A DNA stretch of 64,000 bases from Dirofilaria immitis (GCA_024305405.1 JAKNDB010000088.1:1320001-1384000); one strand, 5' to 3'; counted from the stretch's first letter, positions 1 to 13,541 are shown. Notes: generated from the sequence alone by a model not told the origin. A program made the numbers and translations.

Positions 1-1916
1 CATAACAAGACATGATATCGAATATATAATTTGAATTTGTAATACATTACATAGGAAAGAATACGTCATTATTCAAATAATATTTCTATATTATAATATA
101 GAAATATTATTTAATTTGTAGCAACAAATTTGATACCGGACATAGAACTTCGCATTCCAATCAATTATATATTTTGGAAACTGAAATCGAATATGAAAGA
201 AATAGATTCGATTTTCAGATCAAATTGTCTTAAAATACAAAATATTTATAAAGTCTAAAAACTAATTTTTGAAAGGAAAATGAAATGATGGTCATAAATT
301 ATAAGTAAGCACTGTTTATACATTTGATTAGACAAAATTTATTAACTGATAACTTATCAAAATAGCAAAAAGTTTGCCATCAAATGGAACTATATATAGT
401 CATCCGGCATATTACCATAAATTAGTCGTACATCACAATTAATTATTTTACATTTACATAATATTATAACGATTAGCGGTACGAAATATAGCACAATACT
501 CCATCGATAGAGTAGATAAGACCATAAATTATACAGTGATATTTGTTGAGTATTTTCCATTACTGAAATATGCTATCAATCAATTAAGTTATAAATTTAT
601 CAATATAACTATTCCAATAGCAATTATACATTATTCTGAATTTATCAATAAAACTATTCCAGTGAAGTTTATATCATTTTGAATTTATTAATATTATTAT
701 CTCAGTGTTATTATATACTATTTTAAAATTAACTGATATTTTAAATTTATCGATATAACCAATATGCTATCAATTAATTAAATTATGAATTTATCAATAA
801 AAACGATTCCGAAGTAGTTATATATTATCAATCAATTAATCAGATTTACATATCTATCGGTATCACATTTTCACATGCTATTTTTGTAAGTTCATTAATA
901 TAACTATTTTACATTTTACATTTATTAACATAATTATTCTGTATAATTTATATTACTTTAAGTTTATTAATATAACTATTCTAATAGCTGTTGTACGGTA
1001 TTTTAAATCTATCCGATACAGTCATATGTTATCAGTTAATTTAACTATAAATTTATCAACACAAACTATCTTAATGCAATTATCTTTATAAATATATCGA
1101 AATAACCAAATTATTTCTTGCACAATTCATTATCCACCACAAAACGAATGTTATGATATCTAAATGTAACGAATCATTTATCTTCTCTTTGTTCTCTACA
1201 ACAAAGCTTACGTACAATATTTTAAATAATTTTCCATTAGCATATTTTATCTACTATCTTATTCAGCTAATCAATCAATCGCTTTATCATTCTGCTGCTC
1301 ATCTCATTCTTATCATATATTTTATTCACACTTGTTAAGATTTCTTTTAGTTGATTTATTTAACATAATTATTATTGGATAAAATTCATCACAATCAATT
1401 TTTTTACAGAGTTTGAAACCGTACAAAAAGATTATTTCTTTAACATTCTCCAGAGTTTGAAATTTTCTACAGTAATTACATATTATGTTATCAATTAATC
1501 AAATTATAAACTTATTAAAATGACTATTCCGAATAATTTATATGCTATCAATTAATCAAATCATATCAATATTTATGAATATAATAATAATCTTCCGAGG
1601 CAGTTAAAAATATTCAGTAACACAGGTATCCCTTTTTAATTATATGTCGCCAATTAATTAATTTTATTAAATTTTGCTTCTGATTTTATTTTTTCTTATT
1701 CTTATCCCAAAAATATTCTAGATATTCTGATTTTTCCTTCCATTTTATTACTAAATCTCATTGATGAACAAAAATTTTCAAGTAGCAAATCATTCTAATT
1801 CATACATATTGCTGATAATTTTCATGGAATTTGCTTAGAAAAAAAAAATTAAAGAAACTAAAGAAAACCGGAAACGGAGTGATTCGGAATTAGATTATTG
1901 ATTTCGGAAGACGAAA
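1..1916. other. AT-rich non-coding DNA with a degenerate repeat field
   Basis: No exon with convincing splice sites or codon pattern was seen on either strand. Most of the stretch is occupied by the diverged repeat listed separately (541-1640). The rest is low-complexity A+T sequence. Confidence 0.6.
541..1640. repeat. Degenerate direct repeats (TATGCTATCAATTAATTAA family)
   Basis: A motif of the form TATGCTATCAATTAATTAA, followed by a TTATAAATTTATCAATATAACTATTCC-like tail, recurs near 568, 765, 1024, 1491 and 1544 with substitutions and small gaps. Spacing is irregular (roughly 50-260 bp), so this is an old, decayed tandem array. It contains no open frame of note. Confidence 0.6.
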
Positions 1917-2072
1917 TTAAAATTGAACTGGTGCCATAATCGCATTTTGTAGCATCGTTAAAAATGGTTCCACATGACTCATTTTATCATCATCATCGTC
2001 ATTATATAACATATCACTTGTAACTACTATTACGATGGATAGCAGTAACGATAACGTAAAGCATCGGAACAT
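1917..2072 (-). CDS. Small secreted peptide, single coding exon (51 aa)
   Basis: The minus strand has a strong acceptor (TTTCATTTACAG) ending at 2078. Five bases later an ATG opens a 51-codon frame ending in TAA. The product begins MFRCFTLSLLLSIVIVVTS, a textbook signal peptide (residues 1-19). It is followed by an acidic run of five Asp and a Lys (residues 25-30) and a short hydrophobic tail ending APVQF. There is no cysteine after the signal and no dibasic processing site. A first, out-of-frame ATG at 2077 would give only 15 codons; I prefer the second because its product has a signal sequence. The acceptor directly before the start fits trans-splicing or a 5' UTR exon. Alternatively this is exon 1 of a longer gene, although the only nearby donor (GTTCAA) is weak. 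No family is recognised. A small effector or neuropeptide-like precursor is inference. Confidence 0.55.
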   Translation of the reverse strand: MFRCFTLSLLLSIVIVVTSDMLYNDDDDDKMSHVEPFLTMLQNAIMAPVQF

Positions 2073-2339
2073 TGCATCTGTAAATGAAAAATATTCGATA
2101 AACTTATTATTTGATTAGCGGAAACTGTATTGAAACGTATTAACAAATGTACAAGTAAAGCAAAACAAAATGAGAAATGGAACAAAGAATTGAAGTGATC
2201 GAAATATTTGGTACAAAAAATGTAATTAAGTAACGAATTTAAATTAAGTATATGAAGTTGAAAAAAATCTTTCTATAATTGAATAGAACAAAATGAACAG
2301 TAAATAAAATATTACGGAAAAGAGTATCCATTTCCAGAA

Positions 2340-2710
2340 TGAAAATCTATTATTTTGATAGGTCAAAAATATGAAATATCGAGCCTACTATTTTGATAGG
2401 GTACCAACAAAAATATCGTGTCTACTGCTTTAATAAAATAAGGAATATTAGATTTAATATTTTAAAAGCTGAAAAATATAATTAAAAATATATACTATTT
2501 TGATAAGTTAAAAATAAGGGATATCAGATCTACTATTTTCATATCAGATCTACTATTTTGACAAGTTAAAAATAAGAAATATCAAATCCCCTACTTTAGT
2601 AAGTAAAAATAAAAAAATACCAGATTTACAATTTTGATTAAATGAGAAATATCAGGTCTACCGTTCAGATAAAATAAGGAATGTAAATTTATTATGTTTG
2701 TATAAATGGA
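2340..2710. repeat. Degenerate tandem repeat (CAGATCTACTATTTTGATAA unit)
   Basis: Six to seven imperfect copies of a ~45-60 bp unit built on ATATCAGATCTACTATTTTGATAAGTTAAAAATAAGG are visible. Among them is a short, nearly perfect 21-bp duplication around 2524-2560 (ATATCAGATCTACTATTTT twice). Confidence 0.7.
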
Positions 2711-5700
2711 AAGGCTTAAACTCTATAATAAAATTTATTCTTTTTTAGTCTTGAATTATTTTTACTCTATCGAAATGATTGCTTTTATTAAAATCTTATT
2801 TATCGGATAAAATTAAAGAATAAATGATCGAACAGTTGATGCAATAAACTTCTTCCCGGAAATAAAATTTTATTTTTTATTAAAAATGAAGCTTTTATTG
2901 CCGGAAATTTAGGACGATCGAATGAATCTGTTACTAAGATTAGCTGGGATTATTTATTTTCGGAAAATAAATTTTTGCGAAATTTTTGAAAAAGAGAATA
3001 ATTTTGCATGAATTGAAAATTAATTAACAAATATTTTACAATAAGCGATTGCAAAAAAAAATAAATGAAATTAAATACAATTAGAGGAGAGTAAGAGATA
3101 GAGACGGGGAGAAAAAGAAGGAGAGAGATGAAAATGAATTCTAATTAAAACTGTCAAATTCAAAAAATATTTCATAAATCTCGACCGTAAAAATGCAAAA
3201 TCAACGTGATGATAGTTTGCATATGGATAATTAATTAATTGTTAATTACAAAAGAAGAAAAAGCAAAAGGAAGAAGAATGAAGAAAGAGAAAAGAGAAAG
3301 AGAAAGAGATGAATTAAAATTTTTAGCTGACCAGGAATACTTTATTAATACATCACAGCGGTAAGAATGGATAATCAACACGATGGTAACTTGAATAGTG
3401 ACAATGAATTTCTTTATTTATTTTTAAACTAAATTTATTTTTTATTTTTCTCTCCCATTACTTGCAATTTCAATTATCAAAACAAAGATATAAAATTATT
3501 TCAAATATATTATAAAATTGTTAAATGATTGTGTGAATTACCACTCATGAAATGATTCACTAAAAAATTTTAAAATTTTCAAAATTAAATTTATCTTAGT
3601 CATCAAAAAGTATTCATTAAGTTGATAATCAGCAAAATAATTAATCATAATTGGCAAAACAATTGACATTCAATTTTTGAGAATCAACTTTACAAGCATA
3701 AAATTGATTGGAAACAATGCAGTATTTTAATTTTTAATAATCTAAATTTATTTAAGATCTTTTCGAATAAGTTGAAGAAATCAAACTTATCTTTTAACTG
3801 TAGATGGAATTTTTTGTTGACAAGAACGAGTTGGAAAATTGATAAAATAACATAATTCAATAGAATTAGGTTATTTTATCGAATATTTAATAATAGACAG
3901 ATATTGACACTCATTATATTTGTGCTGTACGAATGAAAATTTCTATGATGATTGTAAAATTCTAACTTACTCTTCAAAATTTTACCTTTTAAAATCAAAT
4001 TTTATATTAAGATATATAAATGTTTTTGTTCATATTTTTTTAACAAAATTTGTACGTCTCATTGTTTTTTTTAATTTTTGAAGAAAAATATCATAGAAAA
4101 GTTTAACAATTTAAGATGAATAAGTATCACATTGATAAGATTGAGAGAATGAAAATAATACATAGTATTCTATGTTCTCACTATATAGTTAACCAGATAA
4201 CCTAAATAAATTAATCAGGAAATGATTAATCAGAAGATGATCTATCTCTCATCACTAATAATCTAAATTTATTTAGGATCTTTTCGAATAAGTTGGAGAA
4301 ATACAAACTTATCTTTTTAACTGTAGATGGAATGTTTATAGAAAGAAAAAATTAATTCTTATATATTACTGAATGAATACCAGTTATTTATTCCTAAGAT
4401 GTTGGTTGTTACATCTCTTCGTTTCGTTTCAAATTGCTAACCTAATTTTTCTATGATACTTTCTTTCAAAATTTCTGTATATTAGATTCTGTCTTAAAAA
4501 ATGTAGAAAAAATTGCATAAAATAAAATAATCCATTTAGAATATGACAGTAAATGAAGAATTAATTTTATAAAATTAATTAATCCTTTGCACGGAACGGT
4601 ATGAAAAAGAAATACACTAATAGATGGAATAGGTTAAAATTTTTGGAAAATAAAATAATTATTAATAATGAAACTTAAAATTTAATGACAATTAACAACG
4701 AAATTTGAAAATTAAATTTAGCAGTGGTTATAATATTTAGAAAAGAAGATTAATGAGTCCGAATGAAATGAATTAAAAACGGATGCAAGATGGGGAATGA
4801 AATGTTCTCTCCCTAATAATAGATAAAATTTCATAATTATTACTAGCAAAACTTGAAATTTTTGATAACGAAACATAAAAATCAAGTTTAACAATTACTA
4901 AACTAAGAATGGATATAAATGTATAATATTCAGACTGATCTGTTAAAATATTTCCTAATCAATTTAGATCAAATGAACTAAACTAGACGTAAAGACAGTA
5001 GAACGACAAGAAGAATCTGTCAAAATGTAGAAATAGTTGATTAAATGAAATGTTTCAGACCAGCTCATATTATACATTATCACGTGAGTAATCCAGAGAT
5101 ACGTAAAACTTGTTATACGCAACTGTCATATAAACGTTTATTGTAAGAAAAATCAAATAAAGTCTAAAATCATTTCTACCTTCATAAAACATTACTATCA
5201 CTTTTAAGCAATAGTTTCAACAGCATAGTAAAAAAATAAAGGAACGAGAAAAAAGGATAAGAAATCGTGATAATTTTTATCAAGTTAAAAATCGATAGAT
5301 ATGATACTGCTATTTGGATAAGACAGTGATTGACGTAAAATATTTGAATTTAATTATGTTGCTATTATTGTTAAAATGGTTTGATTATTTTATTAATAAT
5401 ACAATACAACGATTAGCTATGGTGGATAATACAATTACCTTTTGTAGTAATAATTCTGAATTAAATTAAATGAGTACAAAGAAAGATGATGATAAGCGCA
5501 TAACGATGCGATATTTGTATACCAAGATGATATTAATGATACATGAATTATGCATTATAATATATATTATTTCTTGCAGATATGCTTATCATATATAGAC
5601 AGGAAGGATAGAATGATATGCTAAAAAATGACTGATAATATAATAATTTATTGATTTGTTATTACATTCATATTTTTTTGCTGAATTAAAAGCAAAACAT

Positions 5701-6699
5701 GATCAGAACCATTAAAATAATTGTATTAAATCCTATTTTTGAAAAAGAAAAAAAAGGAAATTATTTGAATTTTCTATGATACTATACTATAAATAAGATA
5801 TGTTGTAAAATAGAGTGATGTCGATGAAATATTTTATAATTTAATAAAAAAAGCACACAGTGTTTAAGCATAAATACTACTGATTAGTTCTTTCGAAACT
5901 CTCAATTTCCGTATATAACATGGAAAATTTTTGCGAATACAAATGAATATTTCCTCTCGTTTCTTCTTCTTCTTTAATATAAAATGTAAAATATTCATAG
6001 AAAATAATCATAATTTCAAAATAGATATAATAATTGAATTAAATTCTAATAATCTCACGCTAATTAATTAAAACATCCGAATTATTACCATTATTTTATT
6101 AGAAGAATATATTGTAGTAAAATATTACTATTTAATGAAATCAAAATATTTTCTTTCCAATAGATATCTAATTTTTTTAAATTATTTTAAAGATTTCTTT
6201 GAAATATTTAGGCTATTTTTTATTTATATAAATATGGAATATAAAGAACTTTGCATTAATTTTGATAATTTCAAATTAATTGATCAAAATTTCGCATTAA
6301 TTGTAAATTATTTTCATTAACGATAATTCAAATGCTTGATATACTGACAATTGATTATCTTACTTCATCAGTATGCTTATGTGAAAAATCCATTCCAATT
6401 AAATTATTTTAAATTTACAAATTTGCTCTACTCATTTCAAGAACTTGTTCTTCCGCATTATCGAATTTCTTTGGTTCTTTAAAACTTGAAAAGAAAAATA
6501 GTTAGTAAAGTAGAAAAGAAAGTGAGTTTTCGAATTCTATAGTGATTGAAATTTGTAACATATTTGAAAAAAAAAAGGAAAAATATCAAATGTTAAAACT
6601 GAAATAAAAATTTAGTGAAAATGATAATAATGAGAAGAAAATTTGGTGACAAAATAAGTGACAACAAACAGTTTCAAGTAGAAAAAATTCTCTCTCATC
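2711..6699. other. AT-rich non-coding stretch
   Basis: I see no supported gene. One segment of about 50 bp is duplicated: ATCTAAATTTATTTARGATCTTTTCGAATAAGTT at ~3741-3800 and again at ~4260-4325, both followed by CTGTAGATGGAAT. Short open frames here (for example 6135-6320) have extreme A/T codon content and no splice context, and are treated as chance. Confidence 0.5.
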
Positions 6700-7045
6700 A
6701 TTTTGCAAAGTGGCATCAACAAAAACATCGATTAAATAAAATAATATGATTAAAAAGACAAAAGAGATAAAATGATAGCACTGGAAAGATGAACTAAATG
6801 AAACGGCATGATTAAAAAAATTAATTAAATAAAATGATATGACTGTAATAATCAATTATATAGAAATGATATAATTAAAAAATCGTTGACGTTGATATTT
6901 GGAGGAATCAATTCGAAAAATCATATGATTAAAAAGATCGACTAGATAAAACTATATAATTAAAAAGATCATTTAGTTGATATTTGGAAAGATTAATTAG
7001 ATAAAATGATATGATTGAAAAGACAAAATAATTATCTCAAAACAA
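6700..7045. repeat. Degenerate tandem repeat (AAAATGATATGATTAAAAAGA unit)
   Basis: About eight diverged copies of a ~40 bp unit combine AAAATGATATGATTAAAAAG with a GATCGATTAGATA tail. A GTTGATATTTGGARRGATYAATT segment recurs at ~6890 and ~6978. No coding content was seen. Confidence 0.65.
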
Positions 7046-8479
7046 AAAAGAACTATCGAATAGTAAAGAATATCAAAGTGTAAAGCATAGGATGAAAGAA
7101 TGAGTATTATGATAAAAACTACGTTTTTACTTAAAATAGCAAAAGTCGGCAATGAAATAAAACTAAACTAAAAAAACATGTCGAACTGTTGTAATATCAA
7201 AATAAAAAAAAGGAAAAACGAATCGAACAAATTGTACTAAAAACAGTAAAAATTGATTGGAATGATTTGAATAACATAAAACTATTGAAGTGATAGGAAG
7301 ACAGAAGAAAACGCATGAATTTTGGGAATTTTTACTCCAAAATTTCAAATGAAAAAGAGGAAGAAACAACTTGTCAAACATGTTCAAAAATATTTATTTT
7401 TTTGATATTTATTTCTTAATTTTCATAATCATTTCCACTTCACTAATAATCTAAGAAGATTTACAAACTATAAATTTAATCAGTTTTAGATAGTTTAATC
7501 AATGCAGTTTAATATTTTTATCAAAATAAATTCATCAAATGGCTTCCTATTGACCAATTTACTTTTCTGCTAAACTTATTAGTATTACACGATTTCTAGT
7601 CTAATCATTTAATTTATGCAAATATTTTGGACCGGTTAATTACTTTACTTTATGTAAGTGTTCTGAGCTAGAAATTTAAGAAGCTACCTGAAAAAAGCTA
7701 TGAAAATAATGAAATCTATTTTATGAATAAGTTTATTCAAAATAAAAAAGAAAAAAGTAGATAACTCTTCATAACAGTTTGTTGATTTTTAAAAGAGATT
7801 TGAATAATAATTGTCAAAAAAAGTATACTTGCTGTAAATAACGTCAAAACAATGGCATTAAATGATGGCTGTAATCACTAATCAATGAGATAAGCAATAA
7901 TGATAAATAAGTGATAATATTCGTAGAACTGACATTTTTGCAATCAAAATCACAATGAAATAATAATCAATAATATTTATGAAATGTCTAAGAGTGATAC
8001 TGAAAATAACGAATAATCGATGAATGGAAATAATAAATGCTAATAATTGTACTAATAGAATAATCAATATTTATCAAAATGATCAATTCTAAATTACACA
8101 AAAGCTCTATCAGTGATAAAATTTAAAATAAGACATATTTATGGAATGAGTATATACGTTTATGAAATTTCCTGCATATTGCAGGTTATTAATTTAATAA
8201 ATCGACCTAGTAGTATATTAAAATATTTTCTATCACTATGGAAATAGAATTTCACGACTTATTTTCTATTATTCTGAAAATAGAAAATCATGACCCATCT
8301 AATGATATTATATAAATTGATTAGATTTTAACTGAAAAGAAAATAAAAAATAAAAAGCTGGATGGAATTTAGGTGAAAAAAAAAAGCAAACTGTGCAGAA
8401 ATAAATGGATGATTTAACACATGAAAAATATTTAATCAATTTAATCAAATATAATACCATTCAAAAAGAACAAAAAAGA
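7046..8479. other. AT-rich non-coding stretch
   Basis: Nothing supportable as a gene. Minus-strand open frames at 7163-7387 and 7882-8067 are translations of AT-rich simple sequence without splice context. Confidence 0.45.
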
Positions 8480-9180
8480 CAATGTGACAGTAAGAGGTGA
8501 CACAAATGACAATAAAGAGTGTTTTCATGATTTATAATTGTGTAGTAATTCAGTATAGAAAATAATCTCTATTACAAGGAGACAGTATGAGATGACACAA
8601 ATGACAATCAGATATGTATTTTCGTAAATATATACAGATGTGATAAGTCAAATATGAAAAAGAAAATTCTCTATCATAAGGTCCAAGTAGTTACGATGGA
8701 TAATAAGAAATAAATCTTTTATATAAAGAATTAACTTTACCTAAAATATTTTACATCAGGAAAAAAATCATTGCAAATCTGATGATTAGCTCAAGAGAAA
8801 GAGAAAAAAATCATTGTAAATCGAGGTGAGGTGATATAAATGATAATAAAGTATTTTTCGCAGATTTATAGATGTGACGAATTAATGAAGAAAATAGTTT
8901 CTATTACAATAGGATGGTATGAGATGACACAAATAACAATTGAACGGATGTTTTGTAGATTTATAAATGTGACAGGTCAATAGAAAAAGTCTCTCTAATT
9001 GCACGAAATATAGTATGGGGTGATATAAATGATAACAAATACATATCTTTTGTAGATTTACAGATGTGATGAGTTTAACCTGATAAGAGAGTAGTATGAT
9101 ACGTGACATAATTAACATGACATATTTTTTTTTGTTTAATGATCTAATACAAATGATAATGAATATGTATTTTCGTCAAT
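8480..9180. repeat. Minisatellite-like tandem repeat, unit ~95-120 bp
   Basis: The core GAGRTGAYAYAAATGAYAAT recurs at about 8491, 8589, 8826, 8918, 9018 and (decayed) 9137. In most copies it is followed ~25-40 bp later by TTTTCGTAGATTTATAGATGTGA. Spacings of ~92-113 bp, plus one gap of ~238 bp that would hold a decayed copy, imply a tandem array of seven units. No protein frame is shared between the copies. Confidence 0.75.
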
Positions 9181-9570
9181 TTATTCACTTTCCTTAATCA
9201 TTCAAAATCTTAAAATGTTATCGGTAAAAGAAAAAAATGATATTTAAATACCGAATAAATTATTATGCTATAGCTAGATGAATCAAAATTACATACATCA
9301 TTAAAATTAAATTTAAATTAAAATAAAAAGTTAACAATTTATTGATTTTAATAAAAATTTGATTAAAAATGAAAAATTCGATGAGAAAAAAGAGAGAAAA
9401 TTATTAATGGATGAAGGTTATTTTTAATATAAAGAGGATCAAATGAATTTGATAAATTAAAATTTATCACTTTGAGATTAGTTATTCCGGAGAATGACGA
9501 CGATCGAAATATACAAAAGACATGGATGTAATCAAGATAATGATTAACATTTATTGATGGCTCACACTTA

Positions 9571-9660
9571 CTAGGAATTCCACGTTCAGGGAAATAACTG
9601 CAATTCTCAATTCCGATCGCGAAGAATTATTTCAAGCGGTTACAGCAATACCCTTCTTTC
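9571..9660 (-). other. GC-richer island with a consensus splice donor; possible 5' exon
   Basis: On the minus strand a GC-richer segment ends in CCTA|GTAAGTG, a strong nematode donor (intron would begin at 9571). The sequence upstream has no long frame with an ATG. If real it would be a non-coding first exon of a minus-strand gene lying further left. The adjacent GA-rich block would then lie in its promoter. I could not connect it to a downstream exon. Confidence 0.2.
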
Positions 9661-9719
9661 GCTAACAGTTATAGCACGCTGATTTGAGATTGCTAACAGT
9701 TGTTGTTGAGGGAGGGTAA

Positions 9720-9985
9720 TGAGAAGATGAAGAAAAGAAAAGAGAAAGAGAGAGAGAGAGTGAGAGAGAGACAGCACTCTCTTCGACCAAATGGATAATA
9801 ATAACAATAATAATAATAATATGGGATGAATGATGATGATGTTGACGATGATTTGCTTATATTGGTTTATTATTGGAATTGTAATGCAAATATATTGAAT
9901 GTCATTAAAAGAAAAGGAGGTAGGGAGGGGAGAGAGAAAGAGGGGAGAGAGAGAGGGGAAAAGAGAGAGAGAGAGATGATAGAAA
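9720..9985. repeat. GA-rich simple-sequence block
   Basis: Two (GA)n-rich tracts (about 9729-9775 and 9907-9982) flank a short (AAT)n/(GAT)n segment. The long minus-strand open frames over it are low-complexity Ser/Leu/Phe translations of CT repeats, not genes. Confidence 0.8.
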
Positions 9986-11085
9986 AAGGATGAAGAAGTG
10001 AAGAAATCAATTCTTGTGTGAGAATCAAATTTCTCATTGATATCAAAATGCAATAAAATGATTCAAAATATATTCGAAAATTTTTCACAATTTATAAGAT
10101 ATCGTAAATATAATAAGAAAAAAAAGGAAGAGAAGAAAGGGAATTACTTATTTTAAAATAAATTATGGACAATACTTCTATTAAAATATGGACAGTATGA
10201 AAATTAATTATATCTTGCTTATGTAATTTAAACTTTTTGAATATGCCATGAATTTTTCATTATTACTAACACTATTATAAAATTGAATATATAATATTTC
10301 AATTTTTTTTCCATGCTAAAATTTCAATAATATTTTTTTAAAGTTTTTTCTCTTTAAAGCATTAATTCATATTGTTTCAAATAATATAATATATAATATA
10401 ATATAAGTGAAAACGATAAAATGAATTTTGAAAATTTTCAATAATTTCAATCTCTTCTTCCAATTATTTTTTCCAAATTTGATTTTAGTATTTTAAATTT
10501 GAAGACGAAAGAAGACAAAAGAAAAGAAAAAGAAAGAATAAGGGAGACTTTAAAAATCAAATTCTTATGTTTCTTTTTTTGTATAATTTAAGATTAGCTA
10601 AGAATTAGTTATGTCATAGTAACACTGAGAAGTGTTTGAAAATTTATTCATTCATAGTTATCGAATTTCTCACATCTTGAATTTAAAATCAACTCAATTT
10701 CTGACACTTTAATTTGAAATTAGCTCAATTTCTGATATTTTGTGTCTAAAATTTTTAACACTTCAAATTTAGAATCACCTTCATTTCCAATACTTTAAAT
10801 TTAAAACTAATTATTACTTTAAACCTAAAATTATATGTAGAATTTATCATTGGTGAAGAATTTTTAGTATTTAAAAATATTAAACTGTCAAAGTATTGCT
10901 ACAAAACTGTCTTTTAGACACATAATTTCGCAATATTTTGATTCTAATGATGATGTAAAATTTTTTTGATGATAACGTGAAAGAATTACAAAGGATTAAT
11001 TCTATTGGGATCCAAAATTTCGTTCTGTTCCTTGTGCTACCACTTCCGACAATAGGCAAAAAAAGGAGGTGTCAAGAGTTGGCGG
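9986..11085. other. AT-rich intergenic stretch upstream of the 11.1-kb gene
   Basis: Low-complexity sequence with a small decayed repeat of TTTAAAATTAGCTCAATTTCTGA type at ~10,660-10,800. The last ~60 bases (11,025-11,085) become GC-richer, fitting a promoter or 5' UTR of the next gene. Confidence 0.4.
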
Positions 11086-13541
11086 ATGTCGCTGATTCCA
11101 AGGGTGATTCAGTATGGATTCTTCCGCGGGCAGAAGGGAGAAGTGTTATTTGGCTAGCGCTTAAAATGATAATTTTTGGCCGGAGAGTTAAGTGAAATTC
11201 GTATGACGTAATGAATTATTCGAAAATAGTAAACAAATAGTAGAAGATGATCTGGAAAAAATAAAAACCATTGGTCGATGAAATTTGAAAACAGTAACTG
11301 TTTATTAATTGATAACAATCAGTGAATATATTGATTACAAAGGAGAAGAATTTGCTATAAATTGAATAAAAGACAAAATATAATGGAGAAGTAGAACTTA
11401 TTTCTCCAGGACTGATTGTGATATTTTGTGATATTTTTATGCTGTTGCAGGATTTACTGAAAGATTTGGGAATTGTGAAGCTTGTTTTCTGAGTACATTA
11501 GATTTTTTTTTGATGGATTTTATTTATAGATGAATATTGGGAATCATATATTATTAACGCCAGTGAACCGATAATTTTTTATGCCCGTCTTCAAAACAAA
11601 TGTTTAGTTGAATTTTAATATTCGTAAAATAATAATTTAATTCGATTTAGTTTCAGGTTCTTCATTTTCCTATATGTATTCGGCAGTGCAATCACTTTGC
11701 TGTTGCAATGTAGAAGGTAGTGATGATGAAGGACTAATAAATGATGGCAATGGTGGTGATTTTGGAACAACTGTGTTAGTTTATTTCTAATCTTTTATTT
11801 CTCGTCTCATTCAAATATTTAATATTATAATCAAAACTCTAAAGATTGGGGTATTAGATTTGAAGTAAGTGTATTTTTTTGTCAGATTGCATGAAGGTGC
11901 TTTTGATTTAAAATAAATAAATTATAACTTTGTTTCAAGGTATCTTTTGTAATTGTGACAAATTGATTTATTATTTTGGAATATTCTATTTACTAGTGAA
12001 TCATACAAATTCATATAACATAAAGCACTTTTCATATGATCAGGAATTTTTATTTATTGTTTACGAGAAATCGGGAAATATGGAGGTGGATTTTAATAAA
12101 AATTGAAATAAGAGAGACTAATGTTTTAGGTTTGTAACAGGCACCAGTTCAAGTAAGGATTTTTGATAAGGAAGTAAAAGGTAGATATAGGAATCCATGT
12201 TTATACTCTTTGGCTCAAAAATTCTTTCTTCATAAAAGATTTTAGAGACTCAGTGATTATTGTTTTTAGTATTGCTTCATTTTATGTCGTTGGTAGTTTG
12301 AGAAAATATATGCCGAAATATTCGTTTTAAGAACTAATATTCATGTGTATTTACATTTTCAGTCCGTCTGATTCAAGCAATCGTTTCTTTGTAAATGATG
12401 CGGAAGAGCTTATGACACCTCATAGTACATCCAATGGCCCTGGAAGTTTTCATAACGATGAAGATGAATTATTAAATCAAATTTTGGAAGCTACTCAGCA
12501 AGTAATATTTTCATTGTTTTTTCATTACATTTATTTTATCGTTATTCGGGTAAAAGGTTTTAAAGAATTATAGCTTTTATTGTCACTTGTTTTTGTTGAC
12601 ATGTGAAGATGAAATTGCTAAGAGAATATCATGCAACTAGCAAATTGCGAGGTTACCTAAATGATCTGAACAGTAGCTATGGTATGATAAATATCATAAC
12701 TTTTTATATTTCCACAGCTGACTGAAATTTCAAAAATTTTTATCTACCTCAGGTAGGCTTAGAATGAATTTAATATTTCCTTAGCCAGTACTGTCTTTCA
12801 GTTAGAGGCAGTTGACACAAAATCTACAGAAATATTCCATAACGAAATACAAAAAAAAAGAAATATATGTTATCGATTCTTTTCAGAATATAATAGATGT
12901 TGCTAATATGGATGGTACAGCAACGCCTTGCAAAGAAGATTTATCGAAAGCTCAAAGATATGTTGATGCAGTCAGACAACATGATTTACGACTTCGGAAG
13001 CATGCTTTTAGTACAACTCCAGAAGGTGACTTCTTCTATAAATTTCTTTTATTAATGCAAAAATAAAAATAAAAATGTTATCAAGTTGTTTTATTATAAA
13101 CATAATCACCATTCTTAATTTCATTTATAAATACTAAGTTTTCTCTCTGATTTCTTTTTTGCAATGAAGGTAGGTAACTCTTATTTTCTTTCTGTTATTT
13201 ATATGGAGATTCTATTCTACAGTATGGTTCAGTTCTAGAGTTTCAATTCGCTTATTTTTATATTTATTGATATTTCAGTACTTTGGAAATGAAACGATAT
13301 AATTATTTGAATATTTATTACTGCAGTAAGACTCAATTATTAATTTATCATTATAGATGTATGTTTCTTATCGGATGTTGGACAACGAGTGATTGAGGTG
13401 TTAGAGCGACCAGCACAAACTTTCGCAATGCATTCTGATTTACGAGATTTTGCGGGAAATATGTCTGCTGCAATGACAAATGGTATACAGATTGAACACA
13501 GACAGGATATCCTCATCCACATGACTTTTTCAGATGAATAA
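11086..13541 (+). CDS. Six-exon gene, predicted ~203-aa type II membrane or secreted protein, family not recognised
   Basis: Proposed coding exons: 11086-11111, 11657-11716, 12363-12501, 12609-12681, 12897-13025 and 13357-13541. Each boundary has GT/AG and every junction phase agrees, giving one 204-codon frame ending in TAA. Exons 3-6 have the clearest coding look and are the best supported. Exons 1-2 rest mainly on phase agreement. Residues ~9-26 (FFIFLYVFGSAITLLLQ) form a hydrophobic N-terminal anchor. They are followed by a polar Ser/Asn/Glu-rich segment and a helical, Arg/Leu-rich region containing QRYVDAVRQHDLRLRKHAF and QRVIEVLERPAQTFAMHSDL. No cysteine motif or catalytic signature was recognised. 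Exon 6 also contains a possible donor at 13482 (G|GTATAC), so the gene could continue beyond the stop used here. I do not assign a function. Confidence 0.55.

Noticed and set aside
5047..5072. Possible 25-nt micro-exon (TTTCAG ... CAC|GTGAGT)
   Set aside because: Isolated, with no neighbouring exons on the plus strand; expected by chance in AT-rich DNA.
9640..10088. Two long minus-strand open frames (137 and 72 aa)
   Set aside because: They are Ser/Leu/Phe translations of (CT)n simple sequence; no splice context or domain.
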